Part shown: positions 37,124 through 46,027 of the stretch, piece after piece
How positions within the stretch are numbered: the first letter of the stretch is position 1
Layout: each line of letters begins with the position of its first letter
Assembly: GCF_900103365.1 (NCBI RefSeq)
Contig: NZ_LT629703.1
Location: 4,946,501 to 5,010,500, forward strand
Source of the DNA: Afipia sp. GAS231
GTDB lineage: Bacteria > Pseudomonadota > Alphaproteobacteria > Rhizobiales > Xanthobacteraceae
Length of the DNA stretch: 64,000 bases
Direction: 5' to 3'
Translations under genes and position numbers: made by a program
The notes under the pieces: generated by a model
Databases searched by the model: none
Seen by the model: the letters and a program-made list of their open reading frames with translations, nothing else
What the model was told of the DNA's origin: nothing

Positions 37124-37423
37124 CTATCGGATGTCGACTTTTGCGGGCGTGATGATTTCGATCCTTGGCGGAGCCGCGAGACATTTGGCCACGGTACGGA
37201 GGAACACCTTTACGTGCTCACTGGCCTCGTGTGCAGGAAGCGCCTCATGGCTTTCCCATTTCTCGACGAATACCATCTTCGTCGGCTCGGTGACGCTTTC
37301 ATGCATGTCGTAGGCGATGTTGCCGGCTTCCTTGCAGGTTTCCGCAACACAGGCTTGCGCGCCGGCGATCAGTTCGGCGCGCTTTTCAGGCTTTACGGTC
37401 AGCGTGGCAATGACGTAAATCAC
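37124..37423 (-). CDS. YgiN-like putative quinol monooxygenase (ABM domain)
   Basis: A 99-residue antibiotic-biosynthesis-monooxygenase fold protein. 'MIYVIATLTVKPEKRAELI' followed by 'EAGNIAYDMHESVTEPTKMVFVEKW' and 'HVKVFLRTVAKCLAAPP' is the family layout (ferredoxin-like dimer). Such proteins oxidise quinols or act as cofactor-free monooxygenases; many are uncharacterised. It lies directly upstream of the OpgC-like gene. Confidence 0.88.
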   Translation of the reverse strand: MIYVIATLTVKPEKRAELIAGAQACVAETCKEAGNIAYDMHESVTEPTKMVFVEKWESHEALPAHEASEHVKVFLRTVAKCLAAPPRIEIITPAKVDIR

Positions 37424-37699
37424 GAAATCCTCCGATCAAGCCTATGTTGGCAAGTGCGCTTCGGATCCGATCGGACTGAAGTCACCGGATCGTCGATGAT
37501 GGACGATCGATTTTTCTTCAACCAGACGACTTCGGCTTTTGCCAGCGGAGTCTCGGTATCTGAAAGCTCCACTGCTAGTTGCATTATTGAACCTACGTTT
37601 AATCCCATTATTGCACATTGCAAATGCCTCACAGGCATGGAGGCAGGCCTAGGAGGCTTGGACACGGCTTCCTTGCAGCAAGGGTCCGGTCATCGGTCA

Positions 37700-38491
37700 T
37701 CAATTCAGGATGACCACCGATCCGCCGCCATCGATCGCCAGCGCCTGTCCGGTGATATGGCGCGAGGCCTCGGATGCAAAGAAGACCGCGGCCCCCTTAA
37801 TGTCATGCTCGCCGCCAACCCGGCCGATCGGAGTGACCTTGGCGATCCCGGCCGCGGCCTTGGCCAGGCCGGCCGACAGCTTGGTCGGAAAATAACCCGG
37901 GCATAGCGCGTTGACGTTGATGTTGTACTTGCCCCATTCGGTCGCCAGCGCCTGGGTCAGCGTGATGAGCGCGCCTTTGCTAGTGTTGTAGGCGACCGCG
38001 AAAATCTCGCCGTCCGGCCGGGGGCCGCCAAGTCCCGCAATCGAGGAGATGTTGATAATCTTGCCCGACTTTCGCGGGATCATCGATTTCCGTGCCACGG
38101 TCTGGGCGACCCTGAAACAGGCATCGACGTTCAATGCCATCACCTTGCGCCAGTTCTCGGGCGTAAGATCTGTCGCCGCGCCGCCCCAGACCATTCCGGC
38201 ATTATTGATCAGGATGTCGACCGCGCCGAAGCGATCCAGAACGCTGCTCACTAGCTGCTCATCAGGTCTGGAGGCGGCATCGCTGAGATCATTGACGATG
38301 GTCAGGACCTCGACGCCCTTGGCCGCCAAATAGGACGATGCACTATCGAGTTCGGTCTGCTTGCGGGCGCTGATCGCGACCTTTGCGCCCATATCCCCCA
38401 GGGCTTCCGCCATTTGTAGGCCGAGGCCTCGCGAGCCTCCGGTAATCAGCGCCACCTTTCCACTCAGATCGAACAGTTCTTTCGTAATCAT
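37700..38491 (-). CDS. SDR-family oxidoreductase
   Basis: A 263-residue SDR from ATG 38491 after a GAAGGAT site. It has 'LITGGSRGLGLQMAEAL', 'NNAGMVWGG', 'INISSIAGLGG' and 'YNTSKGALITLTQAL' (Ser, Tyr, Lys), and ends 'ITGQALAIDGG'. It closely resembles the SDR ending the PHA cluster (25400-26176), including the Gly-Gly-Ser-Arg-Gly-Leu-Gly start, and may be a paralogue. It is downstream of an enoyl-CoA hydratase gene on the same strand (132-base gap), so a 3-hydroxyacyl-CoA substrate is plausible. Confidence 0.9.
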   Translation of the reverse strand: MITKELFDLSGKVALITGGSRGLGLQMAEALGDMGAKVAISARKQTELDSASSYLAAKGVEVLTIVNDLSDAASRPDEQLVSSVLDRFGAVDILINNAGMVWGGAATDLTPENWRKVMALNVDACFRVAQTVARKSMIPRKSGKIINISSIAGLGGPRPDGEIFAVAYNTSKGALITLTQALATEWGKYNINVNALCPGYFPTKLSAGLAKAAAGIAKVTPIGRVGGEHDIKGAAVFFASEASRHITGQALAIDGGGSVVILN

Positions 38492-38623
38492 TGCGGATCC
38501 TTCATCCTGCAAAGCCGGCTGTCCGGCGGATTATCGGCGCGTGGCGGCCGGACTTACGACATCACCGCTACATGGCAGGTGCGGCGCTGGAAGCTGTTCT
38601 GCCAGGTCTTGCGCAGAGAGCTC

Positions 38624-39409
38624 TCAAGTTCCGGAGAAAACGCGTGGCGAGCGGCTCGGCCCGTTTGCGACAAAGGACTTGATTGCGCCAGTCGCATCGT
38701 TGCTCGCCATGACCGGACCGACCATTTCAAGGGTCGTCCGGTCGGCAGCCCTGACGCCTTCCTTCTCCCATGTGCGAAGTATGGCCTTTACGGCGTCGTA
38801 CGCCTTTGTCGGGCCCGCCGCCAACCGGGTCGCGAAAGCTTCTGATTCACTTTCGAGAACATCGGCAGCTAACACGCGATTGACGATGTTCCACTTCTCG
38901 AACGTCTCTACATCGTAGAGCGCGCCGGCCGTCGCAATTTCGAACGCCCGGACGTGACCGGCTCGGGAAGCCACACGCTGCGCGCCGCCGGCTAGTGGGA
39001 AAATCGCCAGCAGAGGCTCGAGAAAACCGATCTTGGTGCCTGCGGCTGCCCAAAGATGATCGAATGCGAGCGCAAACTCCAATCCGCCGGAGGAGCATAC
39101 ACCATGAACTGCAGCGATCGTCGGTAATGGAAGCGCTTCAATCGCCTGTATTAGCTCGACATATTCCCTGACGGCGGACAGCATCGCATCGCCGGGTTCC
39201 GACAGCATTTCGTTGACGTCCGCTCCGAGGGAGAAAACTGCTCCCTCCGCCCTCACGAGAACGGCGCGCACATCGGGTTTCCTGGCCTGCGCGAGAGCTT
39301 CCTGAAGTCCGCGCAGCACGGCGCGGTTCATACGGTTGCCGTCCGGATTTGCCAGCGTAACGATCAGAAGCCCCTCTTTGCGCGCGGTGCGTACCTGCTC
39401 GATCGACAT
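38624..39409 (-). CDS. Enoyl-CoA hydratase/isomerase family protein
   Basis: A 261-residue crotonase-fold protein from ATG 39409. 'GADVNEMLSEPG' and 'HGVCSSGGLEFALAFDHLWA' form the oxyanion hole, and the two Glu residues expected of hydratases align: one in 'GGLEFAL', one in 'GFLEPLLAIFPLAGG'. It would hydrate or isomerise an enoyl-CoA. The frame is open upstream to 39505, but the extra residues are not family-like. It leads a minus-strand pair with the SDR at 37700-38491. Two tandem 23-bp repeats lie about 130 bases upstream. Confidence 0.88.
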   Translation of the reverse strand: MSIEQVRTARKEGLLIVTLANPDGNRMNRAVLRGLQEALAQARKPDVRAVLVRAEGAVFSLGADVNEMLSEPGDAMLSAVREYVELIQAIEALPLPTIAAVHGVCSSGGLEFALAFDHLWAAAGTKIGFLEPLLAIFPLAGGAQRVASRAGHVRAFEIATAGALYDVETFEKWNIVNRVLAADVLESESEAFATRLAAGPTKAYDAVKAILRTWEKEGVRAADRTTLEMVGPVMASNDATGAIKSFVANGPSRSPRVFSGT

Positions 39410-39933
39410 TCGTAACTCCCTGAAGATTATTGAGGATCGCCCGTCGATGAGCGAGCGCGTCGCGACAGCAAAGCTTCCGCGCGCAGGGGACATGCCCTTG
39501 CGCAATTCGCCGGAGCAAGCCCCGCCCTTCTAAGTTCAATAATAAGACTAAATAAAGTTTAATAACAAGACTAAATTTTTGAACGGATCTTGCGTTGAGT
39601 TTTGGCCAGACCTAGCCGTAGGCCGATTGGCCCAACCGAGAGGCCGGCTTCGAACCGTTGCGTTTTCGCTTTTTTGAAGTTTCGCCGGCTCGATCGTCGC
39701 CGAAGGATGGCGGGCAGGGCTGCATCGCTACGCCGGGCGTCGACATGTCCGCGCATCGCCGGATAGAAGAAAAAGTGACAGGGCGCGGCGACCGGCAGCG
39801 TTCTTGCATTCTGCCGGCCGCTAAATGCTAAGCTATTTCGAGAAAGCCTGAGCTTGCTTACGTGACAAGAATTACGTGTATGCGAGGCTGAACGTGAAGC
39901 GATACTGAATGCCTTGCAGGCAACAGCCGCGTC
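39410..39933. other. Intergenic region between the enoyl-CoA hydratase and SnoaL-like genes
   Basis: About 524 bases without a supported gene. It contains the promoter of the hydratase and two tandem 23-bp AT-rich repeats (39538-39583). Small minus-strand frames at 39571-39809 do not resemble proteins. Confidence 0.5.
39538..39583. repeat. Two tandem 23-bp direct repeats upstream of the enoyl-CoA hydratase
   Basis: Two units of 23 bases in tandem (39538-39560 and 39561-39583). The first 16 bases are 15/16 identical (AATAA-Y-AAGACTAAAT), the remaining seven differ. They lie about 130 bases upstream of the hydratase start. A two-turn spacing fits cooperative binding by a regulator. Confidence 0.55.
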
Positions 39934-40326
39934 TCACGACCCAATGAACATGCTGTTTCCATTGGCGCTTTGCGCAGCCGGAACCTCTTCCTGCATCACG
40001 TCCCAATGTTCGACAATCTTGCCGCCAGCGACCCGGAAGATATCGACCGCAATCATGGGTTTCGGACCCCACCCCGTATAACGGCCATGAATACTGACAT
40101 AATCACCGTCCGCCATCACTAGGCCGGGTTCGTATTTGAAGTCACGCGACAAGTTTCCCAACAAAGCCTTGATCGCTGCGGGACCGTTTGGAATCTGCGG
40201 GTTGTGTTGGCGATAATCGGGACTGAAGACGCGATCGATCACAGCGGGATCGCGTTCGATGAAAACGCCCTTGAGCCCCTCTAGAACGAGTGTCTTGTTG
40301 GCTTCGGTCGAATTTGAGGTTGTCAT
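39934..40326 (-). CDS. Nuclear transport factor 2/SnoaL-like protein
   Basis: A 130-residue cone-shaped alpha+beta fold protein. 'NKTLVLEGLKGVFIERDPAVI' then 'DYRQHNPQIPNG' and 'GGKIVEHWDVMQEE' are the SnoaL-like polyketide cyclase pattern, with His and Asp residues that can act as acid/base in small-molecule isomerisation or hydrolysis. The substrate is unknown. It is divergent from a TetR gene with a three-unit tandem operator in the gap. A paralogue lies at 58690-59091. Confidence 0.87.
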   Translation of the reverse strand: MTTSNSTEANKTLVLEGLKGVFIERDPAVIDRVFSPDYRQHNPQIPNGPAAIKALLGNLSRDFKYEPGLVMADGDYVSIHGRYTGWGPKPMIAVDIFRVAGGKIVEHWDVMQEEVPAAQSANGNSMFIGS

Positions 40327-40397
40327 GTCACAGTGCTCCGTTCACGGCCAGGGCTTGCCAGCTCCCGCCTTGCCACAGTAAAGGTGCGATCCCAAAT

Positions 40398-40463
40398 TAG
40401 GTACTTACCTGTTCTTTTATAGGTACAGGTCGGTTCGTTTATAGGTACTGATCTGTTCTTTTG
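40398..40463. promoter_or_regulatory. Three tandem 22-bp direct repeats (operator array)
   Basis: Units at 40398-40419, 40420-40441 and 40442-40463 are exactly contiguous. All share TAGGTAC, then four variable bases, C, one base, GTTC, one base and TTT: 15 of 22 positions are invariant. Repeat length is two helical turns, so a regulator would bind on one face three times. They occupy the divergent promoter of the SnoaL-like and TetR genes, and repeat 3 ends 33 bases before the TetR start. The most likely binder is that TetR protein. Confidence 0.8.
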
Positions 40464-40496
40464 TCAAGCGGCCGGCTCCGCAGAGAAAGCGCAAGC

Positions 40497-41099
40497 ATGA
40501 GCATTAAAAAAAGACGGCGAGGCGCGCCGCGGCGAGATGAACCTTCCGCACGAGCCCGTCTGGTCGAAACAGCGACCGAGCTCTTCTATCAGGAAGGAAT
40601 CCGCGCCGTCGGCATCGACGCTGTTATAGCGCACGCCGGCGTATCCAAGTCCTCGCTCTATCGGACTTTTAGCTCGAAAGACGAACTGATCGCGGCCTTT
40701 GCGGATAGTGAGAATCAGCGGTTTTGGCGCTGGTGGGACGAAACTTTGGAGCGTCACGCTGACACACCGTCCCGACAGGTGAGGGCTTTGCTCGAAGGCA
40801 TCGGCGAACAGATCGCCAGCCCGCAATTCCGCGGTTGCCCGTTTATCAACTTGGCCAACGAATTCCCGGATCGCCAACACCCAGGCACAGCCATTGCCTG
40901 CGCCAATAAGCGAGAAATGCGCGAACGTTTGCGTGCGATCGCTCGCGCTCTTGGCGCGCGCAATCCCCAACGACTTGGAGATCAACTTGCGCTGCTAATT
41001 AACGGCGCTTACGGTCACGCTGCTACGCTCGGACCCGATGGATTGAAACGCGAACTGATCGATACAGCGACAGTGCTGATTGAGGCCCAGATTCGGTAG
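40497..41099 (+). CDS. TetR-family transcriptional regulator
   Basis: A 200-residue TetR protein from ATG 40497. 'ARLVETATELFYQEGIRAVGID' and 'AGVSKSSLYRTFSSKDELIAAF' form the HTH. 'PQFRGCPFINLANEFPD' is characteristic of the TetR subgroup with a C-terminal 'YcdC/TetR_C' domain that senses small organics. A TTG at 40461 is in frame but lies inside the operator array. It is divergent from the SnoaL-like gene and probably represses it and itself. Confidence 0.88.
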   Translation: MSIKKRRRGAPRRDEPSARARLVETATELFYQEGIRAVGIDAVIAHAGVSKSSLYRTFSSKDELIAAFADSENQRFWRWWDETLERHADTPSRQVRALLEGIGEQIASPQFRGCPFINLANEFPDRQHPGTAIACANKREMRERLRAIARALGARNPQRLGDQLALLINGAYGHAATLGPDGLKRELIDTATVLIEAQIR

Positions 41100-41235
41100 T
41101 TCGCACTCGCGACGACTTCATAAGTTGGCAAGCCCAGTCGCATGATGTGCCAGGGCTGGACCGATGAGCTTGTTCAGGTGTAGCAGCAGTAAGTGGACGA
41201 TACCTGCACATATATCCAGTAGAGGAGGGGGACAC

Positions 41236-41451
41236 ATGTCTGCGGCCGACATCGCCAGTCGTCATTTTACTGCGGCTCTCACGGATGCCGAAGCCGAAGG
41301 CGTGGATGCTGACGCGCTCTGCCGATCGCTGTTGGGCCTGGTCGTCTCCACCTATCTGGAGACGCGGAGCGTGGCCGACGTGCAGTCGGAGTTACGCTTT
41401 CTCGCCGACAACTGCGATCCCGACGCGGACTTTGCATTCATGCGTCCGTAG
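41236..41451 (+). CDS. Small hypothetical protein
   Basis: A 71-residue acidic, helical protein starting at ATG 41236 behind a strong GGAGGGGG Shine-Dalgarno. Sequence includes 'SLLGLVVSTYLETRSVADV' and 'RFLADNCDPDADFAFMRP'. The strong ribosome-binding site and codon use support a real gene. I do not recognise the family. It stands alone between the TetR gene and the convergent SDR gene. Confidence 0.65.
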   Translation: MSAADIASRHFTAALTDAEAEGVDADALCRSLLGLVVSTYLETRSVADVQSELRFLADNCDPDADFAFMRP

Positions 41452-41564
41452 CAAGGGACGCTACAGAAATTGCGGCGCGCCGGACATCGTGACGAGGCTG
41501 TTCTGGCCTGAGTTCGCAGTTTTGTTCAATGGATGCCTCTCGATGTTCGGTTCATCGGCACCGA

Positions 41565-42308
41565 CTAGAACGATTCGCCGGACGGGCGCAGATCGATTTC
41601 TTGCGTCCAAGCCGTCGCGGGTTGCCGATGGACGCACCAGTAGGCCTCAGCGATTGCATCGGGTCCGAGCAGGCCGGTCTCACCCTTCTCGGCGACCCGT
41701 GCAGGCTGCAAGGTACGCAGGCGATCGCCGTTGATGCCGCCGTCGATCACCGCATGCGCGACATGGATTCCGAATGGTCCGAATTCGCGCGCCATACTCT
41801 GACTGATCATCCGCAGACCCGCCTTCGCGGCGGCGAAGTGAGCATAACCTGGCTTGCCCCGGATGCTGCCGGATGCTCCTGTAAACAACACGGTGCCACG
41901 CCCCAATGGAACGAGCCGACGTGCTGCTTCTCGCCCGATCAAAAAGCCTGCAAAGCAGCCCACCCGCCAGAAGTCCTCGAATAGCTCAGCCGACAGCTCG
42001 CGGAAGTCGAGGCGCTGGTTATTGCCCGCATTGAAAACGACCAGGTCTGGCGCAGCAAGGTGATCTGTTTCTGTGAAAGCCCGATCGAAAAGAGAAATAA
42101 CGCTTTCTTCTCGTGCGGCGTCCACCTCGACTGGCTCGGCGCTGCCGCCGGTTGCCTTGATGCTGCCGACGACTTGCCTGAGCTTCGCGGCGGTCCGCCC
42201 GCCGACGAAGACGTGGTACTGCTCCGCGGCAAACTTGCGGCAGAGGGCGGCGCCCAGCCCCTGCTCAGCCCCAACGCCGACGACGATCGCCGATGGTTTC
42301 TTGTTCAT
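41565..42308 (-). CDS. Atypical SDR-family protein with Phe at the catalytic Tyr position
   Basis: A 247-residue SDR. The start 'AIVVGVGAEQGLGAALCRKF' is a degenerate dinucleotide motif and 'VFNAGNN' the NAG site, but the catalytic Y-x-x-x-K reads 'GYAHFAAAKAG' with Phe158 and Lys162. The nearby Tyr155 is not at the right spacing. The C-terminus 'ATAWTQEIDLRPSGE' is shared with two other SDRs here. Its ATG overlaps the stop of the upstream MDR gene (ATGA), so they are coupled. Whether it keeps dehydrogenase activity is open. Confidence 0.88.
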   Translation of the reverse strand: MNKKPSAIVVGVGAEQGLGAALCRKFAAEQYHVFVGGRTAAKLRQVVGSIKATGGSAEPVEVDAAREESVISLFDRAFTETDHLAAPDLVVFNAGNNQRLDFRELSAELFEDFWRVGCFAGFLIGREAARRLVPLGRGTVLFTGASGSIRGKPGYAHFAAAKAGLRMISQSMAREFGPFGIHVAHAVIDGGINGDRLRTLQPARVAEKGETGLLGPDAIAEAYWCVHRQPATAWTQEIDLRPSGESF

Positions 42309-43351
42309 GCACCTCTCCGTTCTCGATCGGGTCTCTCAACGTCGACGATCAGCTTTCCGAAATTTCTGCCCTCGAGCAGCCCGATGAAGGCGTTAGGCGC
42401 GTTGGCGAACCCCTGGACAATATCCTCGCGAAATTGCACTTGACCCTTCGAGATCCATGCACCCACCTCATGCAGGAAGGCCGGGCGCTGATCCCAGAAC
42501 TCGCGAAAGATGAATCCGCGCAGCATCAGGCTGCGGGATAGGATTTCACCAATCATAGCGGGAAGACGATCCGGCCGGTCGCCGCTTTCGAGACCGTTGT
42601 ATTGAGCGACAAGGCCGCAGATAGGCACGCGGGCATGTTCGTTTAGCAGCGGCAGTACCGCCTGCCAGACAGCGCCCCCGACGAGTTCGAAATAGACATC
42701 GATTCCGTTCGGACAGGCGGCAGCGAGGTCTTCGGCGAAGCCAGGCAGTCGATGGTCGATGGCGGCATCAAAGCGGAGTTCGTCTTTCAGGTAGGCGCAT
42801 TTGGCGGCGCCTCCCGCAATCCCGATCGCTCTTGCGCCCTTGATCTTGGCGATCTGTCCAACGAGAGAGCCTACCGGGCCGCTCGCCGCGGCCACTACGA
42901 CGGTCTCGCCGGGTTTGGGCTTGCCGATGGTGAGCAGGCCCCCATAGGCGGTGAGTCCGGGCATGCCGAGCACCCCAAGAGCTGTCGTGATCGGGGTGAA
43001 CCGTTCATCGAGCAGGGTCAGGCCGGAGCCATCGGAAACTGCGTGGGTGCACCAGCCCAACCGCGCCGCCACGCGGTCGCCCGCTCGATATCGTGGATCG
43101 CGGGACTGCTCGACCCGGGCGATAACCTCACCTTCCATCACACCGTTGATGGGAGTCGGCGGGGAGTAGGATTTGCGATCGTCCATCCTCCCACGCATGT
43201 AGGGATCGAGTGAAAGATATTCGGTGGCCAGCAGGACTTCGCCTTCGCTCGGCTCACGGAGGGTGACATCCTCCAGCCGAAAATCGGTCGGGCGAGGGGT
43301 CCCTCGCGGACGCGCCGCGAGCACGATCTGACGTCCCTTGATCGTTGCCAT
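42305..43351 (-). CDS. NADP-dependent oxidoreductase (zinc-free MDR, curcumin-reductase-like)
   Basis: A 348-residue medium-chain reductase. 'LATEYLSLDPYMRGRMDD' is the signature of the leukotriene-B4 dehydrogenase/CurA group, 'GETVVVAAASGPVGSLVGQIAK' the NADP Rossmann motif, and 'DVYFELVGGAVWQAVLPLL' the following beta-alpha. It reduces alpha,beta-unsaturated ketones or aldehydes. No structural zinc cysteines are present. It is translationally coupled to the atypical SDR downstream. Confidence 0.93.
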   Translation of the reverse strand: MATIKGRQIVLAARPRGTPRPTDFRLEDVTLREPSEGEVLLATEYLSLDPYMRGRMDDRKSYSPPTPINGVMEGEVIARVEQSRDPRYRAGDRVAARLGWCTHAVSDGSGLTLLDERFTPITTALGVLGMPGLTAYGGLLTIGKPKPGETVVVAAASGPVGSLVGQIAKIKGARAIGIAGGAAKCAYLKDELRFDAAIDHRLPGFAEDLAAACPNGIDVYFELVGGAVWQAVLPLLNEHARVPICGLVAQYNGLESGDRPDRLPAMIGEILSRSLMLRGFIFREFWDQRPAFLHEVGAWISKGQVQFREDIVQGFANAPNAFIGLLEGRNFGKLIVDVERPDRERRGA

Positions 43352-43659
43352 TGTTTGCGAATTCTCTGGTGTTCTGTCCTCTGGTCATTGAAGCCATCGA
43401 TTGGAAGAGTAGCCATGAGCATAAGGCGCAATAGCATGGCAATTCGTCTCATTTTGCCCCACCTCGAGCATTTGATCGAAAGCGCGGCGCCGCGATGAGA
43501 TTGGGATGAATCGTCACCCCGCTTTTGAGCGGGATCTTTTCGGAAAGCCGCTGCGCGCCGCTCCGGATCGTGTTCTACGGTGATATCGGTGCTCACGCAC
43601 GTGGCGGACCCGTAGGATTCTCGGTTCGGCCGCGCGACTGCTCCTGTTTTCGGTGCCGC
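43352..43659. other. Intergenic region without a supported gene
   Basis: About 308 bases between two minus-strand genes (MDR downstream, AraC upstream). Frames here are short and unrelated to known families. It presumably holds the MDR promoter. Confidence 0.5.
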
Positions 43660-44571
43660 TTATCCAGGATTTGGTGCCGCGCGGCGATAGTGAATCGGCG
43701 AGATGCCCCGAACCGACTTGAAAGCGCGACTGAACGAAAATTCCGATTGGTAGCCGACACGCGGAGCGATCTCAGCGACCCGCAGATCGGTTTCCTTGAG
43801 TAACTGTGCGGCAATTCCCATGCGCCATCTCGTTAGATAACTATGCGGTGGCTCGCCTATCAAGGCCGTGAAGTGGCGGGCGAAGGCGGCGCGCGACAAA
43901 CCGGCTTCTCGCGCCAGCTCCTCTATTGTCCAGGCGCAATTGGGTGACCCATGCATGCGCGTGAGGGCTTGCGCAAGGGACGGAGAGCCCATGGCCGAAA
44001 ACCAGTCGCCCGCTCCGGACGACGATGCCTCAGCCCACTCTCGTATGAAATAGACGAACAAGGATGCTATCAGGCTCCGCACCACGATTTCATTGCCGAA
44101 ATTAGGCGTCTCCACTTCGTCGCTAAGCATACGTAGCGTGTCGCCCAACGGTGAACGTCCGGGCTCGATACCAGCGTGCAGCGATACGGCCAGTGGCAGT
44201 GCGCGCAGGGCCGGAAGTGCGAGGTGCTGATCCAGGTTGTATTGACCGCAGATCAGCGTAGTTGCCTTTGCATCCCTATCAGCAACGCCGTCCCGCTTGG
44301 CCAAAAATGCATCCACCGGCACTGTCTTGCCGCGCGCAGAGTGCGCCACCTCATGTGCACTACCCCGCGGAAACAAAACCAGCTCTCCGGAGCGCAATTC
44401 CACTGTTTCAGCGTCACGTTGGCGTACGAACGCATGTCCATTCGCGACGAAATGAAACACCACTGCGTCACGCGGAGGGACGGAGAACCCCCAAGAGCCA
44501 GCTACGCGGGTACGCACTAGCACCACGCCCTCAGCCCGAATTGCCCTTATCCAGTCGTTCAATGCATCCAT
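43660..44571 (-). CDS. AraC-family regulator with cupin sensor
   Basis: A 303-residue regulator from ATG 44571. The N-domain is a cupin_6 sensor ('VVFHFVANGHAFVRQRDAE', 'LFPRGSAHEVAHS'). The C-terminal AraC DNA-binding domain has 'WTIEELAREAGLSRAAFARHF' and 'VAEIAPRVGYQSEFSFSRAF'. Such proteins usually control nearby reductase or hydrolase genes. It is divergent from the alpha/beta hydrolase at 44712 and upstream of the MDR/SDR pair. The frame is open to 44628 but the shorter start fits the family. Confidence 0.9.
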   Translation of the reverse strand: MDALNDWIRAIRAEGVVLVRTRVAGSWGFSVPPRDAVVFHFVANGHAFVRQRDAETVELRSGELVLFPRGSAHEVAHSARGKTVPVDAFLAKRDGVADRDAKATTLICGQYNLDQHLALPALRALPLAVSLHAGIEPGRSPLGDTLRMLSDEVETPNFGNEIVVRSLIASLFVYFIREWAEASSSGAGDWFSAMGSPSLAQALTRMHGSPNCAWTIEELAREAGLSRAAFARHFTALIGEPPHSYLTRWRMGIAAQLLKETDLRVAEIAPRVGYQSEFSFSRAFKSVRGISPIHYRRAAPNPG

Positions 44572-44711
44572 GATGGGGTTCACTGTGAGACGATTTGCTA
44601 TGTTATTGCCCCATATGCGCATGGTCAATCTTTCTCGGAAGTGTTCCGATTGTTTGCTCCGTTCGATGAAGACGAGAAGTTGCAGCCAACATTTGCACGC
44701 GAGAAACAGAC

Positions 44712-45548
44712 ATGCATGAAGATCTCCCCGATGTTGGGGTAGTAGAGCTCACCGTGATTGACGGCTTGCGCATCCGCTTGGCTCGATCGGGAACGAACCA
44801 GGGCATTCCTATATTGCTCACCAGCCCGTGGCCGGAAAGCCTCTACGCCTTTCGTGATCTGCTTCCCGTGCTCGGACGCCGGAGCCCGCTAATTGCGCTC
44901 GATCTTCCGGGCTTCGGACTCTCAGACAGTCGCCCTGACGTGATGTCACCCGAAGGTATGGCTAATTTCATCCTCCGGACTGCCGTACACTTTGGTATCA
45001 GTCGTATGCATGCGATTGGTCCCGATATCGGTACGCCGTCTCTGCTGTTTGCGGCGGCGCAGAGGCCTGACTTATTTGAGAGTCTCGTGGTTGGCGGTGG
45101 TGCAACCAAACCAGACCTCGCCGCAGGACAGTTGAAGGATCTAATCGCTTCCGAGCCCGGCGCGTTTGCCGAGATCGATGGCGCTCCGATCGGAGCGGAA
45201 TTCGTCTCGCAATCGGCGCGAATTGCTCCCCCTCCGGCAGTCCTCGATGACTACCGGCAGGCCTCCGCCGGGAAGCGCTTCGAAGATGCCACCAATTTCG
45301 TTCGCGCTTATCCCCGCGATTTGCCGCGCCTCGAGCGGATTATGGGTGGAATCAAAACCCCGGTTCTGATTTTGGCTGGCCGAGACGACCCGATTGTGCC
45401 GCCCGAGAATGGCCGATTTCTTGCGGCTCGCCTTCCGCGGAATCGCTATGTTGAGCTCGATGGTGGCCACCTCGTGTGGGAGGATGCACCGGAAGCCTAT
45501 GCCGCCGAGATTGAACGATGGCTTGCAAGCGACTACGGCGCTCTTTAG
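44712..45548 (+). CDS. Alpha/beta hydrolase, haloalkane dehalogenase/epoxide hydrolase-like
   Basis: A 278-residue alpha/beta hydrolase. The nucleophile position holds Asp105 in 'AIGPDIGTPSLLF', as in haloalkane dehalogenases and epoxide hydrolases, not Ser. 'IALDLPGFGLSD' and 'LILAGRDDPIVPPENG' (acid) and 'ELDGGHLVWEDAP' (His) complete the triad. A Trp in 'LLTSPWPESL' takes the oxyanion/HG-x-P place. It may open epoxides or remove halogens; the substrate is unknown. It is divergent from the AraC gene. Confidence 0.88.
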   Translation: MHEDLPDVGVVELTVIDGLRIRLARSGTNQGIPILLTSPWPESLYAFRDLLPVLGRRSPLIALDLPGFGLSDSRPDVMSPEGMANFILRTAVHFGISRMHAIGPDIGTPSLLFAAAQRPDLFESLVVGGGATKPDLAAGQLKDLIASEPGAFAEIDGAPIGAEFVSQSARIAPPPAVLDDYRQASAGKRFEDATNFVRAYPRDLPRLERIMGGIKTPVLILAGRDDPIVPPENGRFLAARLPRNRYVELDGGHLVWEDAPEAYAAEIERWLASDYGAL

Positions 45549-46027
45549 TCCCGTTGCGATGTTCCTGCCGGACTGCTGTCACACCTTTCAGATCACGGGT
45601 GATCTCCATGATCGTGTTGTCTTTGACGAAGCGATCGGGCTGCATCCGCGCAATTGCTTCCACGACCGGCATCCCGATAGGGGCGGTTCCGTAGACCAAA
45701 TGACAGACGGACCATCTTTCAAAAGGCGAGTAATGGAAGCTACTGAGGCGCTCATCCAGGCCGTCGCATTGCAATTCGTTCACGGAGCGCATGAGGAACG
45801 CGACACTTAATCTAGGCATCACGAGGAGGATGCCGAACGGATCAAGCCTAGCGAACTTCGTGCAGGCAATGCGGGTCCAGAGCGACCCTCACGGATCCTC
45901 CAAATCTGGTAGACTACGCCTCGCACTGTACGCACTGCAATTCACGAGGCCTCTGCTTGGCAGTACATCGTGCCGGAAAACGGCCTGGAATTGCGTGCGA
46001 CCATCCCGCCTTTGTCGAGGTTTGAGC
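45549..46027. other. Intergenic region with a possible protein-like remnant
   Basis: About 479 bases between the hydrolase and the HxlR gene. On the minus strand a frame opening at 45822 encodes protein-like text ('VVEAIARMQPDRFVKDNTIM'), but it runs antisense into the hydrolase and matches nothing I recognise. It could be a truncated gene. No other feature was seen. Confidence 0.35.

Noticed and set aside
37420..37665. 81-codon minus-strand frame upstream of the ABM gene
   Set aside because: No family resemblance and no good ribosome-binding site; treated as non-coding.
40398..40463. CRISPR array
   Set aside because: The 22-bp units are contiguous with no unique spacers, only three copies, and no cas genes are present. 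They fit an operator.
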